Of a stretch of DNA of 64,000 nucleotides, positions 14,161 to 22,491 are shown piece after piece. The position numbers and the translations under genes were made by a program. Position 1 is the first letter of the stretch. Each line of letters starts with the position of its first letter. Below the pieces are notes generated by a model that made no database searches, was not told the origin of the DNA, and saw only the letters and a list, made by a program, of their open reading frames with translations. Source of the stretch: Clostridia bacterium. GTDB lineage: Bacteria; Bacillota; Clostridia; Oscillospirales; Acutalibacteraceae. Where the stretch lies: assembly GCA_017432485.1 (NCBI GenBank), contig JAFRJB010000105.1, positions 1-64,000 of the forward strand, written 5' to 3'.

Positions 14161-15314
14161 TGTTTAGTGAAGGCAATATTTGGGTATATTATGTATCGCT
14201 CCTCGTTTGCGGTGCAGGCGCATTGATACTCAACGCAAGTGGTACGCAGTATAGCTTGTTGGAAGCTGCAGAAGGTGTCAAGCGCAAAAAAATTGTTTGG
14301 ATTGTCACCTTTTTCATGGTGGGCTACATTGTGTTTTGGGCAGCGATTCGAAATGGTATTGTGGACACAGCGGAGTATATCACCGCCTATGAAATGCGCA
14401 GCACCAATATGACTTTAAAACAAATTTTTTCAAAAAGTGAAGATAGGGATGCGCCTTTATTTATCGCGTATCAGGTGCTTTTGAAAAAACTTGGTTTTAA
14501 CTGGCAGCAGTATTTGGCATCCATTGCCATTATTTCCGGCTTTTTTGTTGCGTATGGCATTAGTAAGTATTCCGATGATGTACCGTTTACTTATTATTTA
14601 TTTATCACCGGCACGCATTATTTTTGGCTATTTAACGGTATCCGTCAATTTGTTGTGGCATCGGTTATTTTTGCTTGTTTAAAGTGGTTTGCCGAAAAGA
14701 AGTGGTGGAAACTGCTGATAGTGGTGAGTATTCTTTACTTTGTGCACACATCGGTAATAATTGTTATTCCCATTTACTTCATTGCCAATATGAAGAATTG
14801 GAGCTATGGCATTTACGCATGTATTTTAGCGACAATTGCGGTGGTGCTTTTGTTCCCGAGTCAATTTGTCTCTTTCTTGGATACCACCTTTACCGACTAC
14901 GATGTTGCCGAAAACTTTGCAAAGGATGACGGTGTAAATATTTTGAGATTTTTGGTTTCTATGGTAACACCGACACTCGCCTTTATCTATAAGAATGAAT
15001 TGGCGCTGGTTGACAATAGGTATATCAAAATTCTGATTAATATGTCACTGATATCTGCTGGTTTATATGCGGTAGGTGTTGTTACCAGCGGTATCTATAT
15101 CGGAAGACTGCCTCTTTATACAGACTTATACGGCATACTGTTCCTTCCGTATTTGATAAAAAACATACTGCCCAAAAATACCAAGGGACCGATTTGGGTG
15201 GCAGCGTTGATGCTGTATTTCCTCTATTTCTATCTGCAAACAAAAATAAGCAACGGTGTGTACTACACCACAAATTTGATAGAAGGATTAAATATGGGCG
15301 GCGCGCAATTATAG
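14160..15314 (+). CDS. EpsG-family polysaccharide polymerase (Wzy-like)
   Basis: 384 residues with ten or more hydrophobic helices and the EpsG-family pattern: an Asp/Glu-rich loop after helix two (RNGIVDTAEYITAYEMR, about 62-78), YYLFITGTHYFWLFNGIRQFVVASVI (split as YYLFITGTHY and FWLFNGIRQFVVASVI, about 142-167) and LYFVHTSVIIVIP (about 193). EpsG proteins are the likely polymerases that join lipid-linked repeat units outside the membrane. The gene overlaps the transketolase C-subunit by one base and is followed by glycosyltransferases. Confidence 0.85.
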   Translation: MFSEGNIWVYYVSLLVCGAGALILNASGTQYSLLEAAEGVKRKKIVWIVTFFMVGYIVFWAAIRNGIVDTAEYITAYEMRSTNMTLKQIFSKSEDRDAPLFIAYQVLLKKLGFNWQQYLASIAIISGFFVAYGISKYSDDVPFTYYLFITGTHYFWLFNGIRQFVVASVIFACLKWFAEKKWWKLLIVVSILYFVHTSVIIVIPIYFIANMKNWSYGIYACILATIAVVLLFPSQFVSFLDTTFTDYDVAENFAKDDGVNILRFLVSMVTPTLAFIYKNELALVDNRYIKILINMSLISAGLYAVGVVTSGIYIGRLPLYTDLYGILFLPYLIKNILPKNTKGPIWVAALMLYFLYFYLQTKISNGVYYTTNLIEGLNMGGAQL

Positions 15315-15321
15315 GAGAGAT

Positions 15322-16446
15322 ATGAAAAAAAGAGTATTAATCACTTCCACGGATTTAATGATGGTGCAGTTTTTGCTGCCGCATCTGCAAAGCCTTGCCG
15401 ATAATGGGTATACAGTGGATATCGCCTGCTCGGATGTGGGCGGTAGAATAGAGGAAATCCGCGAAAAGACAAAAGCATCTGTTCGCAACCTTTTTGTGGT
15501 GGGTTTGCAGAGAAGCCCGCTTTCCCCGCAGAACCTAAAAGGCTACCGGCAATTAAAAGCGGTGCTGGCGCAGCATAACTACGAAATCATTTGGACCAAT
15601 GAACCGGTGATGGGTGTTGCGACACGTATGGCGGCAAAGCCGGCCAGAAAGAACGGCACGAAAGTGCTCTATATGTGCCACGGCTTTCATTTTTTTACCG
15701 GCGCACCGAAGCTCAACTGGTTGATATATTACCCGGTAGAAAAATTGATGGCTTCCAAGGCGGATTGCATATGTACGATTAACACAGAAGATTTTCGCAG
15801 GGCAAAATCGTTTCGCACCGAGCGCGTAGAATATATTCACGGCATCGGCATCAATACCGCGCGGCTGACACCAAGCGAAGACCAAAACGATATTCGCGCA
15901 GAGCTGGGGTTGGACAAAAGCGACTTTATTGTTCTCTCGGTTGGGGAACTGAATGTCAACAAAAACCAAAAGGTAATTCTTCAGGCCTTGGCGCAGCTGC
16001 AGGACAAGCAGATTCATTATGTGCTTTGCGGCAAGGGCGACCAGCTGGAAAATTTGCAAAGCCTTGCAAAAGAGCTGCAAGTGGAAAACCAAGTGCATTT
16101 TTTGGGTTACCGCACGGATGTGGTCGATATTTGTGCTCAGGCAGATGTCTATGTGATGCCCTCCAAGAGAGAGGGGCTGCCGGTCGCTTCACTTGAAGCA
16201 ATGTATTGCGGGTTGCCGCTGGTCACTTCCAATATTCGCGGGTTGTCGGATATTATGGAAGATGGTGTGACCGGGTATTTATGTGACCCGAATGATGTTG
16301 CTGCTTTTGCTGCAGGAATTCGCAAGGTGAAAGAGGATGAAGCGTTTCGTCAGGCGGCGGCAGAGAAAAATCGGCAGGTAGTTGTGCCGTATTGCATTGA
16401 AAACACTAAAAAAGAAGTATTAGCACTTTTAGAGAGCCTGTCATAA
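15322..16446 (+). CDS. Glycosyltransferase family 4 (EpsD-like)
   Basis: 374 residues with the two-domain GT-B layout. The acceptor domain begins KKRVLITSTDLMMVQFLLPHL and the donor domain has SVGELNVNKNQKVIL (about 211), LCGKGDQLENL (about 234) and the EX7E-type motif PSKREGLPVASLEAMYCG (about 281-298). It transfers a sugar from a nucleotide donor to the growing lipid-linked repeat on the cytoplasmic side. It lies 7 bp after the polymerase, with AGGAGA before the ATG. The sugar is not predictable. Confidence 0.9.
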   Translation: MKKRVLITSTDLMMVQFLLPHLQSLADNGYTVDIACSDVGGRIEEIREKTKASVRNLFVVGLQRSPLSPQNLKGYRQLKAVLAQHNYEIIWTNEPVMGVATRMAAKPARKNGTKVLYMCHGFHFFTGAPKLNWLIYYPVEKLMASKADCICTINTEDFRRAKSFRTERVEYIHGIGINTARLTPSEDQNDIRAELGLDKSDFIVLSVGELNVNKNQKVILQALAQLQDKQIHYVLCGKGDQLENLQSLAKELQVENQVHFLGYRTDVVDICAQADVYVMPSKREGLPVASLEAMYCGLPLVTSNIRGLSDIMEDGVTGYLCDPNDVAAFAAGIRKVKEDEAFRQAAAEKNRQVVVPYCIENTKKEVLALLESLS

Positions 16447-16492
16447 GGCAGGTTGAAAGAATAAGCGTAAAACCGAAGTGGGAGGAAAAGGC

Positions 16493-17305
16493 ATGCCGAG
16501 AGTTTCCGTAATTATGGCAACCTATAATTGTGAAAACACCTTGAGAGATAGCATTGATTCTATTGTGGAGCAAAGCTATACCGATTGGGAGTTTGTGATT
16601 TGTGACGATTGCTCGACAGACAGCTCGCTTGCCATTTTAGAGGAGTACAGAGATAAGTACCCCGAAAAATTTGTGATTTTGAAAAACGAGGTCAATTCCA
16701 AGTTGTCTTATTCTCTCAATCACTGCTTGCAATATGCTAAGGGAGAATACATTGCCAGAATGGACGGCGACGACAAGTCTTTACCCACGCGCTTGGAAAA
16801 GCAGGTGGCGTTTTTGGATGAACATCCCGAATATGCCGTAGTGTCTACTGCAATGACACCTTTTGATGAAAACGGACTGCGCCCCTCTCGCTACATGAAA
16901 GCGGAACCGACAAAAGATGATTTGGTCAGCCGCTCCCCTTTTGCGCACGCAACGATTATGATGCGCCGCGAAGCATATGATGCGGTAGGCGGCTACACAG
17001 TGTCCAAGCGCACTACCAGAGGGCAGGATTACGATATGTGGTTTCGCTTCTTTGCATTAGGCTTAAGAGGGTACAATATGCAAGAGCCTCTGTATCTCGT
17101 GCTGGAAGATGATGCTGCCATTAAGCGGCGCACACTGAAAACGCGCTATTATGAAGTGCAGACAAAACTCAAAGGGTATAGATTATTACACTATCCCCCG
17201 CAAAAATATATTCATGCGTTTAAACCGCTTCTTACGGCACTTGTCCCCGTAAAGCTTATGCAGGAATATCATAAAAAGACAGATGCGAAAAGCAAGAAAG
17301 AGTAA
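16493..17305 (+). CDS. Glycosyltransferase family 2
   Basis: 270 residues with a GT-A fold. The N-terminal signature VSVIMATYNCENTL (3-16), CDDCSTDSS (about 37-45) and the metal-binding DXD-type motif ARMDGDD (about 86-92) are present, with FAHATIMMRREAYDAVGGY in the second half (about 149-167). It is an inverting glycosyltransferase for repeat-unit assembly. An upstream in-frame ATG exists at 16478, but GGGAGG stands 7 nt before the ATG at 16493, so the shorter form was chosen. Confidence 0.92.
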   Translation: MPRVSVIMATYNCENTLRDSIDSIVEQSYTDWEFVICDDCSTDSSLAILEEYRDKYPEKFVILKNEVNSKLSYSLNHCLQYAKGEYIARMDGDDKSLPTRLEKQVAFLDEHPEYAVVSTAMTPFDENGLRPSRYMKAEPTKDDLVSRSPFAHATIMMRREAYDAVGGYTVSKRTTRGQDYDMWFRFFALGLRGYNMQEPLYLVLEDDAAIKRRTLKTRYYEVQTKLKGYRLLHYPPQKYIHAFKPLLTALVPVKLMQEYHKKTDAKSKKE

Positions 17306-17309
17306 GCGT

Positions 17310-18464
17310 ATGGAAGAAAAGGTTAAAGTGCTTTTGTGCACGGGTGAAATGAATGCCGGTGGTGCGGAAGCTCTAATCATGGAAATGTTGCGCCAACACT
17401 CCGGTGCAGTAGAGTATACCGTTTTAGTGCACTATGCGGGAGAGAAGAAAAAGGGTGTGTTTGATGATGAAATCGCCGCCTTGGGCGTGCGGATGATTCA
17501 TATCCCCTCTGTAGGGTCTGTCGGGCAAAAGCAGTATACGGCACTACTGAAGGATATTAACGAGCAATACGGTCCGTTTGATGTCATTCATTCTCACTTA
17601 AACGGTATTGGCGGTGCAATTGCCAAAGCGGCAAAAAAAATTTCCATTCCGGCAAGAATCGTACACTGCCATGCGGATATTACTTTTAAGGGAAGTTTCA
17701 TCAGCAGGCTGAAAAATGAAGCGGTTTTGCAATTGATGCGTGCGTATATCGACAAATATGCTACTCATTTTTGGGCATGCTCCGAACCGGCAGCCAAGCG
17801 CCTGTTCTACAAAAAGCGTTTAAAAACAGCGGTAATCATTCCAAATATTATTGACGCCGAAAAATATTTGAAGCAGCCGGGTTATGCAGAAGCAGCTAAA
17901 CAGCGCTTTTCTCTGGAACAGGAGAAGGTGCTCGGTGCAGTTGGCAGAATTGCACCGATTAAAAATTATGAATTTATCATTCGCCTTTTAAAGATTCTCA
18001 AAGACAGAGGAGAAAAATTTACTTTTGTTTGTTTCGGGCGGGTGTTGGAAAAAGAATATTTTGATTCTCTTTTGGCTTTGGCTGAGCAAGAGGGTGTCGA
18101 AAAGCAGGTGCAGTTTTTAGGCAATTCCGAAAATGTTGCCGACGATATCCATTGCTTTGACATCTTTTTAATGCCTTCTCACAGCGAAGGATTTGGCATC
18201 GCTGCGATTGAAGCCCAAGCAGCAGGGATACCGGTGATTGCATCCGAAGGTGTTCCGCGTATCGTTGATGTTGGCGCAGGGTTAATAGATTTTCTCGATA
18301 CGCAAGAGCCCCGGCAGTGGGCAGAGCGTATTGAAGCACTTACCAAACAGCCAAAGCAGGTTGGCAATGAAACGATTATCGCCTGCTTTAATGAAAAGGG
18401 GCTCAATTCCAAAACAGCAATTCAAAAGATTGAACAACAGTATCTTGCAATGAGGGAAAAATAG
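17310..18464 (+). CDS. Glycosyltransferase family 4 (EpsF-like)
   Basis: 384 residues, GT-B fold: N-terminal VLLCTGEMNAGGAEALIMEML (split as VLLCTGEMNAGG and AEALIMEML, 6-26), HSHLNGIGGAIAKA (about 99), AVGRIAPIKNYEFII (about 211-225) and the EX7E-type PSHSEGFGIAAIEAQAAG (about 289-306). The start within the 3' end of the previous gene (ORF start 17283) is passed over because AAAGAG precedes the ATG at 17310. Its resemblance to EpsF-type proteins fits an exopolysaccharide operon. Donor sugar unknown. Confidence 0.9.
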   Translation: MEEKVKVLLCTGEMNAGGAEALIMEMLRQHSGAVEYTVLVHYAGEKKKGVFDDEIAALGVRMIHIPSVGSVGQKQYTALLKDINEQYGPFDVIHSHLNGIGGAIAKAAKKISIPARIVHCHADITFKGSFISRLKNEAVLQLMRAYIDKYATHFWACSEPAAKRLFYKKRLKTAVIIPNIIDAEKYLKQPGYAEAAKQRFSLEQEKVLGAVGRIAPIKNYEFIIRLLKILKDRGEKFTFVCFGRVLEKEYFDSLLALAEQEGVEKQVQFLGNSENVADDIHCFDIFLMPSHSEGFGIAAIEAQAAGIPVIASEGVPRIVDVGAGLIDFLDTQEPRQWAERIEALTKQPKQVGNETIIACFNEKGLNSKTAIQKIEQQYLAMREK

Positions 18465-18467
18465 AAC

Positions 18468-19379
18468 ATGGGATTAAAAAGCAAATTAAAGGAAAATTTT
18501 GCGGGAAAATATTTAATCAGCGAGTATCATGTGTTGTTAAGCCGTGTGATGCCCAAGCTGGTTTCTGACGAAAAAGCGGTCAAAACCTATTACAAAAAGC
18601 GTGCGGGAGAAGAGTTAGATTTAGAACATCCGCAGACTTTTTCTCAAAAACAACAGTGGTATAAGCTACACTCTAAGGACCCGTTGATGCAGATTTGCGC
18701 CGACAAGTGTGCCGTCAGAGATTATATCCGAAAAAAGGGCTATAAAGATTTGCTCAATGAGCAAATCGGGGTTTACTCTGACCCGGATGAAATTGATTTT
18801 GATGCACTTCCCGATCGATTTGCCATCAAAGCGGCACATGGCAGCGGGTTTAACATTATTGTTAAAGATAAGTCGACCTTAAATATCTCCCAAACAAAGA
18901 AATTGCTCAAATCTTGGCTAAAGCAAGATATTTATTGGAGCGGCAGAGAATGGGTGTATCGCGATATGCCGCGCCGAATTGTCATTGATAAGTATTTGGA
19001 AGACGAGAGCGGCGGACTCAAAGATTTCAAGTTCTTTTGCTTCAATGGCGAGCCGCGTATTATGCAACTGGAAGTGGGGCGCTACACCGACCATAACACG
19101 AGAAACTTTTATGATATGGATTGGAATTTAATGCCTTTTGGCAAAGAATTGCCTCACGACCCGAATGTAACGATTGAAAAACCGGAAGCTTTTGAACAAA
19201 TGAAACAAATTGCAAGCGATTTATCACAGCCGTTTCAATTTGTCAGAGTCGATTTATATATAGTAAACGGAAAAATTTATTTTGGCGAACTCACTTTCTT
19301 CCCGGCGGGCGGCGCACCGGACTTTGTGCCGAGCGAGTATGATAAAATCGTGGGAGATATGTGGGAGTTAAAGAAATAA
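18468..19379 (+). CDS. TupA-like ATP-grasp protein
   Basis: 303 residues of the TupA-like ATP-grasp family (teichuronopeptide-type). Visible are FSQKQQWYKLHSKDPLMQICADK (split as FSQKQQWYKLHSKDP and LMQICADK, about 47-69), IKAAHGSGFNIIVKDKS (about 122-138), DKYLEDESGGLKDFKFFCFNGEP (split as DKYLEDESGGLKDF and KFFCFNGEP, about 174-196) and a C-terminal ELTFFPAGG. TupA is linked to linking amino acid polymers with glucuronic acid in the teichuronopeptide of an alkaliphilic Bacillus. Homologues are frequent in capsule loci, where they may attach amino acids to uronic acids. This fits the uronic acid enzymes encoded downstream. It begins 3 bp after the glycosyltransferase stop. Confidence 0.85.
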   Translation: MGLKSKLKENFAGKYLISEYHVLLSRVMPKLVSDEKAVKTYYKKRAGEELDLEHPQTFSQKQQWYKLHSKDPLMQICADKCAVRDYIRKKGYKDLLNEQIGVYSDPDEIDFDALPDRFAIKAAHGSGFNIIVKDKSTLNISQTKKLLKSWLKQDIYWSGREWVYRDMPRRIVIDKYLEDESGGLKDFKFFCFNGEPRIMQLEVGRYTDHNTRNFYDMDWNLMPFGKELPHDPNVTIEKPEAFEQMKQIASDLSQPFQFVRVDLYIVNGKIYFGELTFFPAGGAPDFVPSEYDKIVGDMWELKK

Positions 19380-19387
19380 GGGGAAGT

Positions 19388-20521
19388 ATGAAAAACGATT
19401 TATTAATTTTCGGTGACATCTGTCCCGATAATGATTACAAGCCGCTGTTCTCAACTGCCGGCACCGGTGTGTTTGACAGCGGGGTAAAGGATCTCATCGA
19501 GCAAGCGGCATATGTGGTGGGCAATTTGGAGTGCCCCGCTACAAACGAAGTGAATGCCATCACAAAGTGCGGACCTTCCTTAAAAGCGGAACCGAAAGAT
19601 ATTCAATATCTCAAAGCAGTCGGGTTTGATGCGTTTTCGCTGGCAAACAACCATATTTTGGATTATGGCGCGCAGGCGGTTCGGGAAACCATCGCTTGCT
19701 GCAAGGAATATCAATTGGATTATTTTGGCGCCGGTGAAAATGTCGAACAGGCAAAAAAAGCACTGCGCACCGAGGTGTGCGGTAAGCAAGTGGGCATTAT
19801 CAGCTTTGCGGAAGCCGAGTTTAATTTGGCAGGCGAGGACAAGCCGGGAGCAAACCACTTTGATGTTTATGATTCGTTGGAAGATATTCGCAAACTCAAA
19901 GCCACTTGTGATTATGTTGCAGTTTTGTATCACGGCGGCATCGAGCATTACATTTACCCCTCACCGCTTTTGCAAAAAAAATGCCGCGCAATGGTGCAGG
20001 CAGGTGCGGATTTAGTGCTGTGCCAGCACTCTCATTGTATTGGTACAATGGAAACAGCGGAAGAGGGAACCATTGTGTACGGTCAGGGCAATAGTGCTTT
20101 CGGATATAGAGAGGGCAACAGCGCCTGGAACGAAGGGTTTATCGTTGGTGTAGATTTAGAAACAAAAGCCCTTTCTTTCTATTTAATGAACGCTCAAAAG
20201 CAAGGCATTGTTTTGGCGAAGGAAAATGCACATAAAAAAAGAATAGAACGGTTTGAGGAGGATTCTGCCAATCTTGACAATGCGCAGTTTATTCAAACCG
20301 AGTGGAAAAAATATTGCATGCAGCAGGAAGCGTTGGATTTACCGATGCTTTTCGGAAGGAGCAGAGTTTTTAACAAAGCAAATCGCCTGCTGAATAACGC
20401 ACTGATTAAACTGTTCTATGCAGGAAAAAAACAGATGATTACGATGAATTTAATCCGCTGTGAAGCGCATCATGAAGTAGTCACAACAATCTTGAAAAAC
20501 AATGTATTTGAAAATAAATAG
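19388..20521 (+). CDS. CapA/PgsA-family metallophosphatase-like protein
   Basis: 377 residues of the CapA family, which has a calcineurin-like fold. Features are LLIFGDICPDN (4-14), NLECPAT (about 46), SLANNHILDYGAQAV (about 84-98), LYHGGIEHYIYPSP (about 184-197) and CQHSHCIG (about 217). Poly-gamma-glutamate CapA takes part in capsule export or attachment, but this copy lacks an N-terminal membrane anchor. A processing role in polymer synthesis is inferred. AGGGGA lies before the ATG at 19388; the longer ORF from 19361 overlaps the previous gene. Confidence 0.88.
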   Translation: MKNDLLIFGDICPDNDYKPLFSTAGTGVFDSGVKDLIEQAAYVVGNLECPATNEVNAITKCGPSLKAEPKDIQYLKAVGFDAFSLANNHILDYGAQAVRETIACCKEYQLDYFGAGENVEQAKKALRTEVCGKQVGIISFAEAEFNLAGEDKPGANHFDVYDSLEDIRKLKATCDYVAVLYHGGIEHYIYPSPLLQKKCRAMVQAGADLVLCQHSHCIGTMETAEEGTIVYGQGNSAFGYREGNSAWNEGFIVGVDLETKALSFYLMNAQKQGIVLAKENAHKKRIERFEEDSANLDNAQFIQTEWKKYCMQQEALDLPMLFGRSRVFNKANRLLNNALIKLFYAGKKQMITMNLIRCEAHHEVVTTILKNNVFENK

Positions 20522-20530
20522 AGGTAAATG

Positions 20531-21844
20531 ATGGTAACTTACGAACAAATCAAAGCGAAAGAAGAAAAAATTTCCTTAGTCGGTCTCGGTTATGTCGGCA
20601 TGCCGATTGCAATTGAATTTGCCAAAAGAGGCGTGAATGTCATCGGTTTTGATTTAAACGCCAAAAAGATTGAAACCTACAAAGCCGGTATTGACCCGAC
20701 CAACGAAGTGGGCGATGAAGCAATCAAAACAACTAGAGTGGAATTTACTGCCGATGAAAAGGATTTGCAGCGCGCCAAGTTTCACATTGTCGCGGTGCCG
20801 ACCCCGGTCAATGACGACCATACCCCTGACTTGACACCGGTGGAGGGCGCGAGCACGATTGTGGGCAGAAACCTGACAAAAGGCAGCATTGTCGTATTTG
20901 AATCTACCGTATACCCCGGTGTGACAGAAGACATCTGCGTGCCGATTATGGAAAAAGAATCCGGACTCAAGTGCGGCGTGGATTTCAAGGTCGGTTATTC
21001 CCCCGAGAGAATTAACCCCGGTGACAAGGTGCACCGACTCAACACGATTACTAAGATTGTTTCCGGTATGGATGCCGAGAGCCTGGATGTGATTGCCAAG
21101 GTCTATGAGATTGTGGTGGATGCCGGTGTGCACAGAGCCGAATCTATTAAAGTTGCGGAAGCCGCCAAGGTGATTGAGAACAGCCAGAGAGATATCAATA
21201 TCGCTTTTATGAATGAGCTCTCCATTATTTTTAACAAAATGGGTATTGATACGAAAGCAGTTTTGGAAGCGGCAGGCACAAAGTGGAATTTCTTAAAGTT
21301 CTTCCCCGGCTTGGTCGGCGGGCACTGCATCGGTGTAGACCCCTACTACTTAACCTACAAAGCGGAAATGCTCGGTTACCACAGCCAGATTATTCTTTCC
21401 GGCAGAAGAATTAATGATGATATGGGCAAGTATGTTGCCGAAAACATTGTCAAAAAACTCATTGCCGCCGACAAAGCGGTCAAAGGTGCCAAAGTGGCAA
21501 TTTTGGGCTTTACCTTTAAAGAGGATTGCCCTGACACGAGAAACACAAAAATTATTGATATAGTCAAAGAGCTCAAAGAGTACGGTATCAAGCCAATCAT
21601 TGCCGACCCAATTGCCGACAAGGCAGAGGCAAAGGCACTCTATGGCGTGGAGTTTGCCGATATGAATACGATTGGTGATTTAGATGCACTGGTGCTTGCG
21701 GTGGCGCACGAAGCGTTCAAGAGCCTTACCATGCAGCAAATCGGTGAGCTGTATGCGCCCGGTCAGAAGATACTCATTGATGTGAAGGGTTTGCTCAACA
21801 GAAAAGAGTATGAGGAAGCCGGGTATGAATATTGGAGATTATAA
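20531..21844 (+). CDS. UDP-HexNAc 6-dehydrogenase (TviB/WbpO-type nucleotide sugar dehydrogenase)
   Basis: 437 residues of the UDP-sugar dehydrogenase family in the branch of TviB/WecC. It has the NAD fold GLGYVGMPIAIEFAKRG (about 19-35), AVPTPVNDDHTPDL (about 90), PERINPGDKVH (about 160), and the catalytic cysteine in LVGGHCIGVDPYYL (about Cys265). It oxidises the C6 hydroxyl of UDP-GlcNAc, UDP-GalNAc or UDP-ManNAc to the uronic acid. Because a 4-epimerase of WbpP/TviC type follows at 22492, UDP-GalNAcA is a reasonable product. GAGG precedes both adjacent ATGs; the second has the better spacing. Confidence 0.9.
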   Translation: MVTYEQIKAKEEKISLVGLGYVGMPIAIEFAKRGVNVIGFDLNAKKIETYKAGIDPTNEVGDEAIKTTRVEFTADEKDLQRAKFHIVAVPTPVNDDHTPDLTPVEGASTIVGRNLTKGSIVVFESTVYPGVTEDICVPIMEKESGLKCGVDFKVGYSPERINPGDKVHRLNTITKIVSGMDAESLDVIAKVYEIVVDAGVHRAESIKVAEAAKVIENSQRDINIAFMNELSIIFNKMGIDTKAVLEAAGTKWNFLKFFPGLVGGHCIGVDPYYLTYKAEMLGYHSQIILSGRRINDDMGKYVAENIVKKLIAADKAVKGAKVAILGFTFKEDCPDTRNTKIIDIVKELKEYGIKPIIADPIADKAEAKALYGVEFADMNTIGDLDALVLAVAHEAFKSLTMQQIGELYAPGQKILIDVKGLLNRKEYEEAGYEYWRL

Positions 21845-21857
21845 TCTCCAATAAATG

Positions 21858-21955
21858 ATGAATTATGAATATAGAATTTTGAATTGAGGGAGGGCTCTGC
21901 CCTCACCCGATTTGAATATTTAAGAATTTTGAAAGTTGAATTATGAATTAAGGTG
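21858..21955. repeat. Left arm of IVP cassette 2
   Basis: Tandem AT-rich units (gaattatgaat, gaattttgaattg) flank a hairpin-forming block gggagggctctgccctcacc. Positions 21877-21913 are nearly identical to 42030-42066 (about two differences), linking this cassette to the gene-less element at 42003-42190. The arm is imperfectly complementary to 22418-22485. Confidence 0.75.
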
Positions 21956-22009
21956 GCAAGGCAAAGCTTTGCATTGAATAATTTTAAGATTTGTATTGAT
22001 GTGAAAAGA

Positions 22010-22378
22010 ATGGGAACGTCAGATAATGTTGTACAAATGAAAAGTGAAAACTTTGCGATTGCAGTTGTTAACGCTTACAAGGATTTAACGCTAACAAAAA
22101 ACGAATTCATTTTGTCCAAACAGTTACTAAGGAGTGGCACAAGTATCGGTGCAAACATTGCAGAGAGCGAATGCGCCAGCAGTGAAAATGATTTTGTAAA
22201 TAAGTTTTACATCGCATTAAAAGAGTGTAACGAATCATTGTATTGGTTAAGGCTGCTATACAAAACAGATTACATTAATGAGGAGCGTTATTCTTTGCTG
22301 GCTAATGATTGCTTTGAAATCAAAAGAATTTTAACGTCTTCCATCAAAACAATTCGAGACAGACAAGCAACACAATAA
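22010..22378 (+). CDS. Four-helix bundle protein, 23S rRNA intervening-sequence (IVP) family, copy 2
   Basis: 122 residues of the same family as 10301-10657, with QLLRSGTSIGANIAESECAS (about 43-62) and KECNESLYWLRLLYKTDYI (about 76-94). The two copies share only part of their sequence, so they are separate acquisitions rather than a recent duplication. The start at 22010 aligns with the start of copy 1; an in-frame ATG is also present further upstream at 21953, but the extra residues are not conserved. It is enclosed by repeat arms 21858-21955 and 22418-22485 and splits the dehydrogenase from its epimerase partner. Function unknown. Confidence 0.85.
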   Translation: MGTSDNVVQMKSENFAIAVVNAYKDLTLTKNEFILSKQLLRSGTSIGANIAESECASSENDFVNKFYIALKECNESLYWLRLLYKTDYINEERYSLLANDCFEIKRILTSSIKTIRDRQATQ

Positions 22379-22417
22379 GCAAACCACATACATTAACACT
22401 TAAAACTCAACTTTTTA

Positions 22418-22485
22418 CAAACGGGTGCGGGTGTCCCGCCCGCAATTCAACACTCAACATTCAAAATTCAAAATTATTAAGGAAG
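22418..22485. repeat. Right arm of IVP cassette 2
   Basis: A GC-rich block (acgggtgcgggtgtcccgcc) is followed by tandem 9-mers (attcaacactcaacattcaa and similar). The tract matches 42156-42186, and the whole arm is the imperfect inverted partner of 21858-21955. Confidence 0.72.
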
Positions 22486-22491
22486 TAAATT

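Noticed and set aside
10301-22378. Diversity-generating retroelement, because IVP proteins resemble Avd accessory proteins
   Set aside because: No reverse transcriptase, template repeat or variable repeat is visible in the window. The two genes are better explained as cassette cargo.
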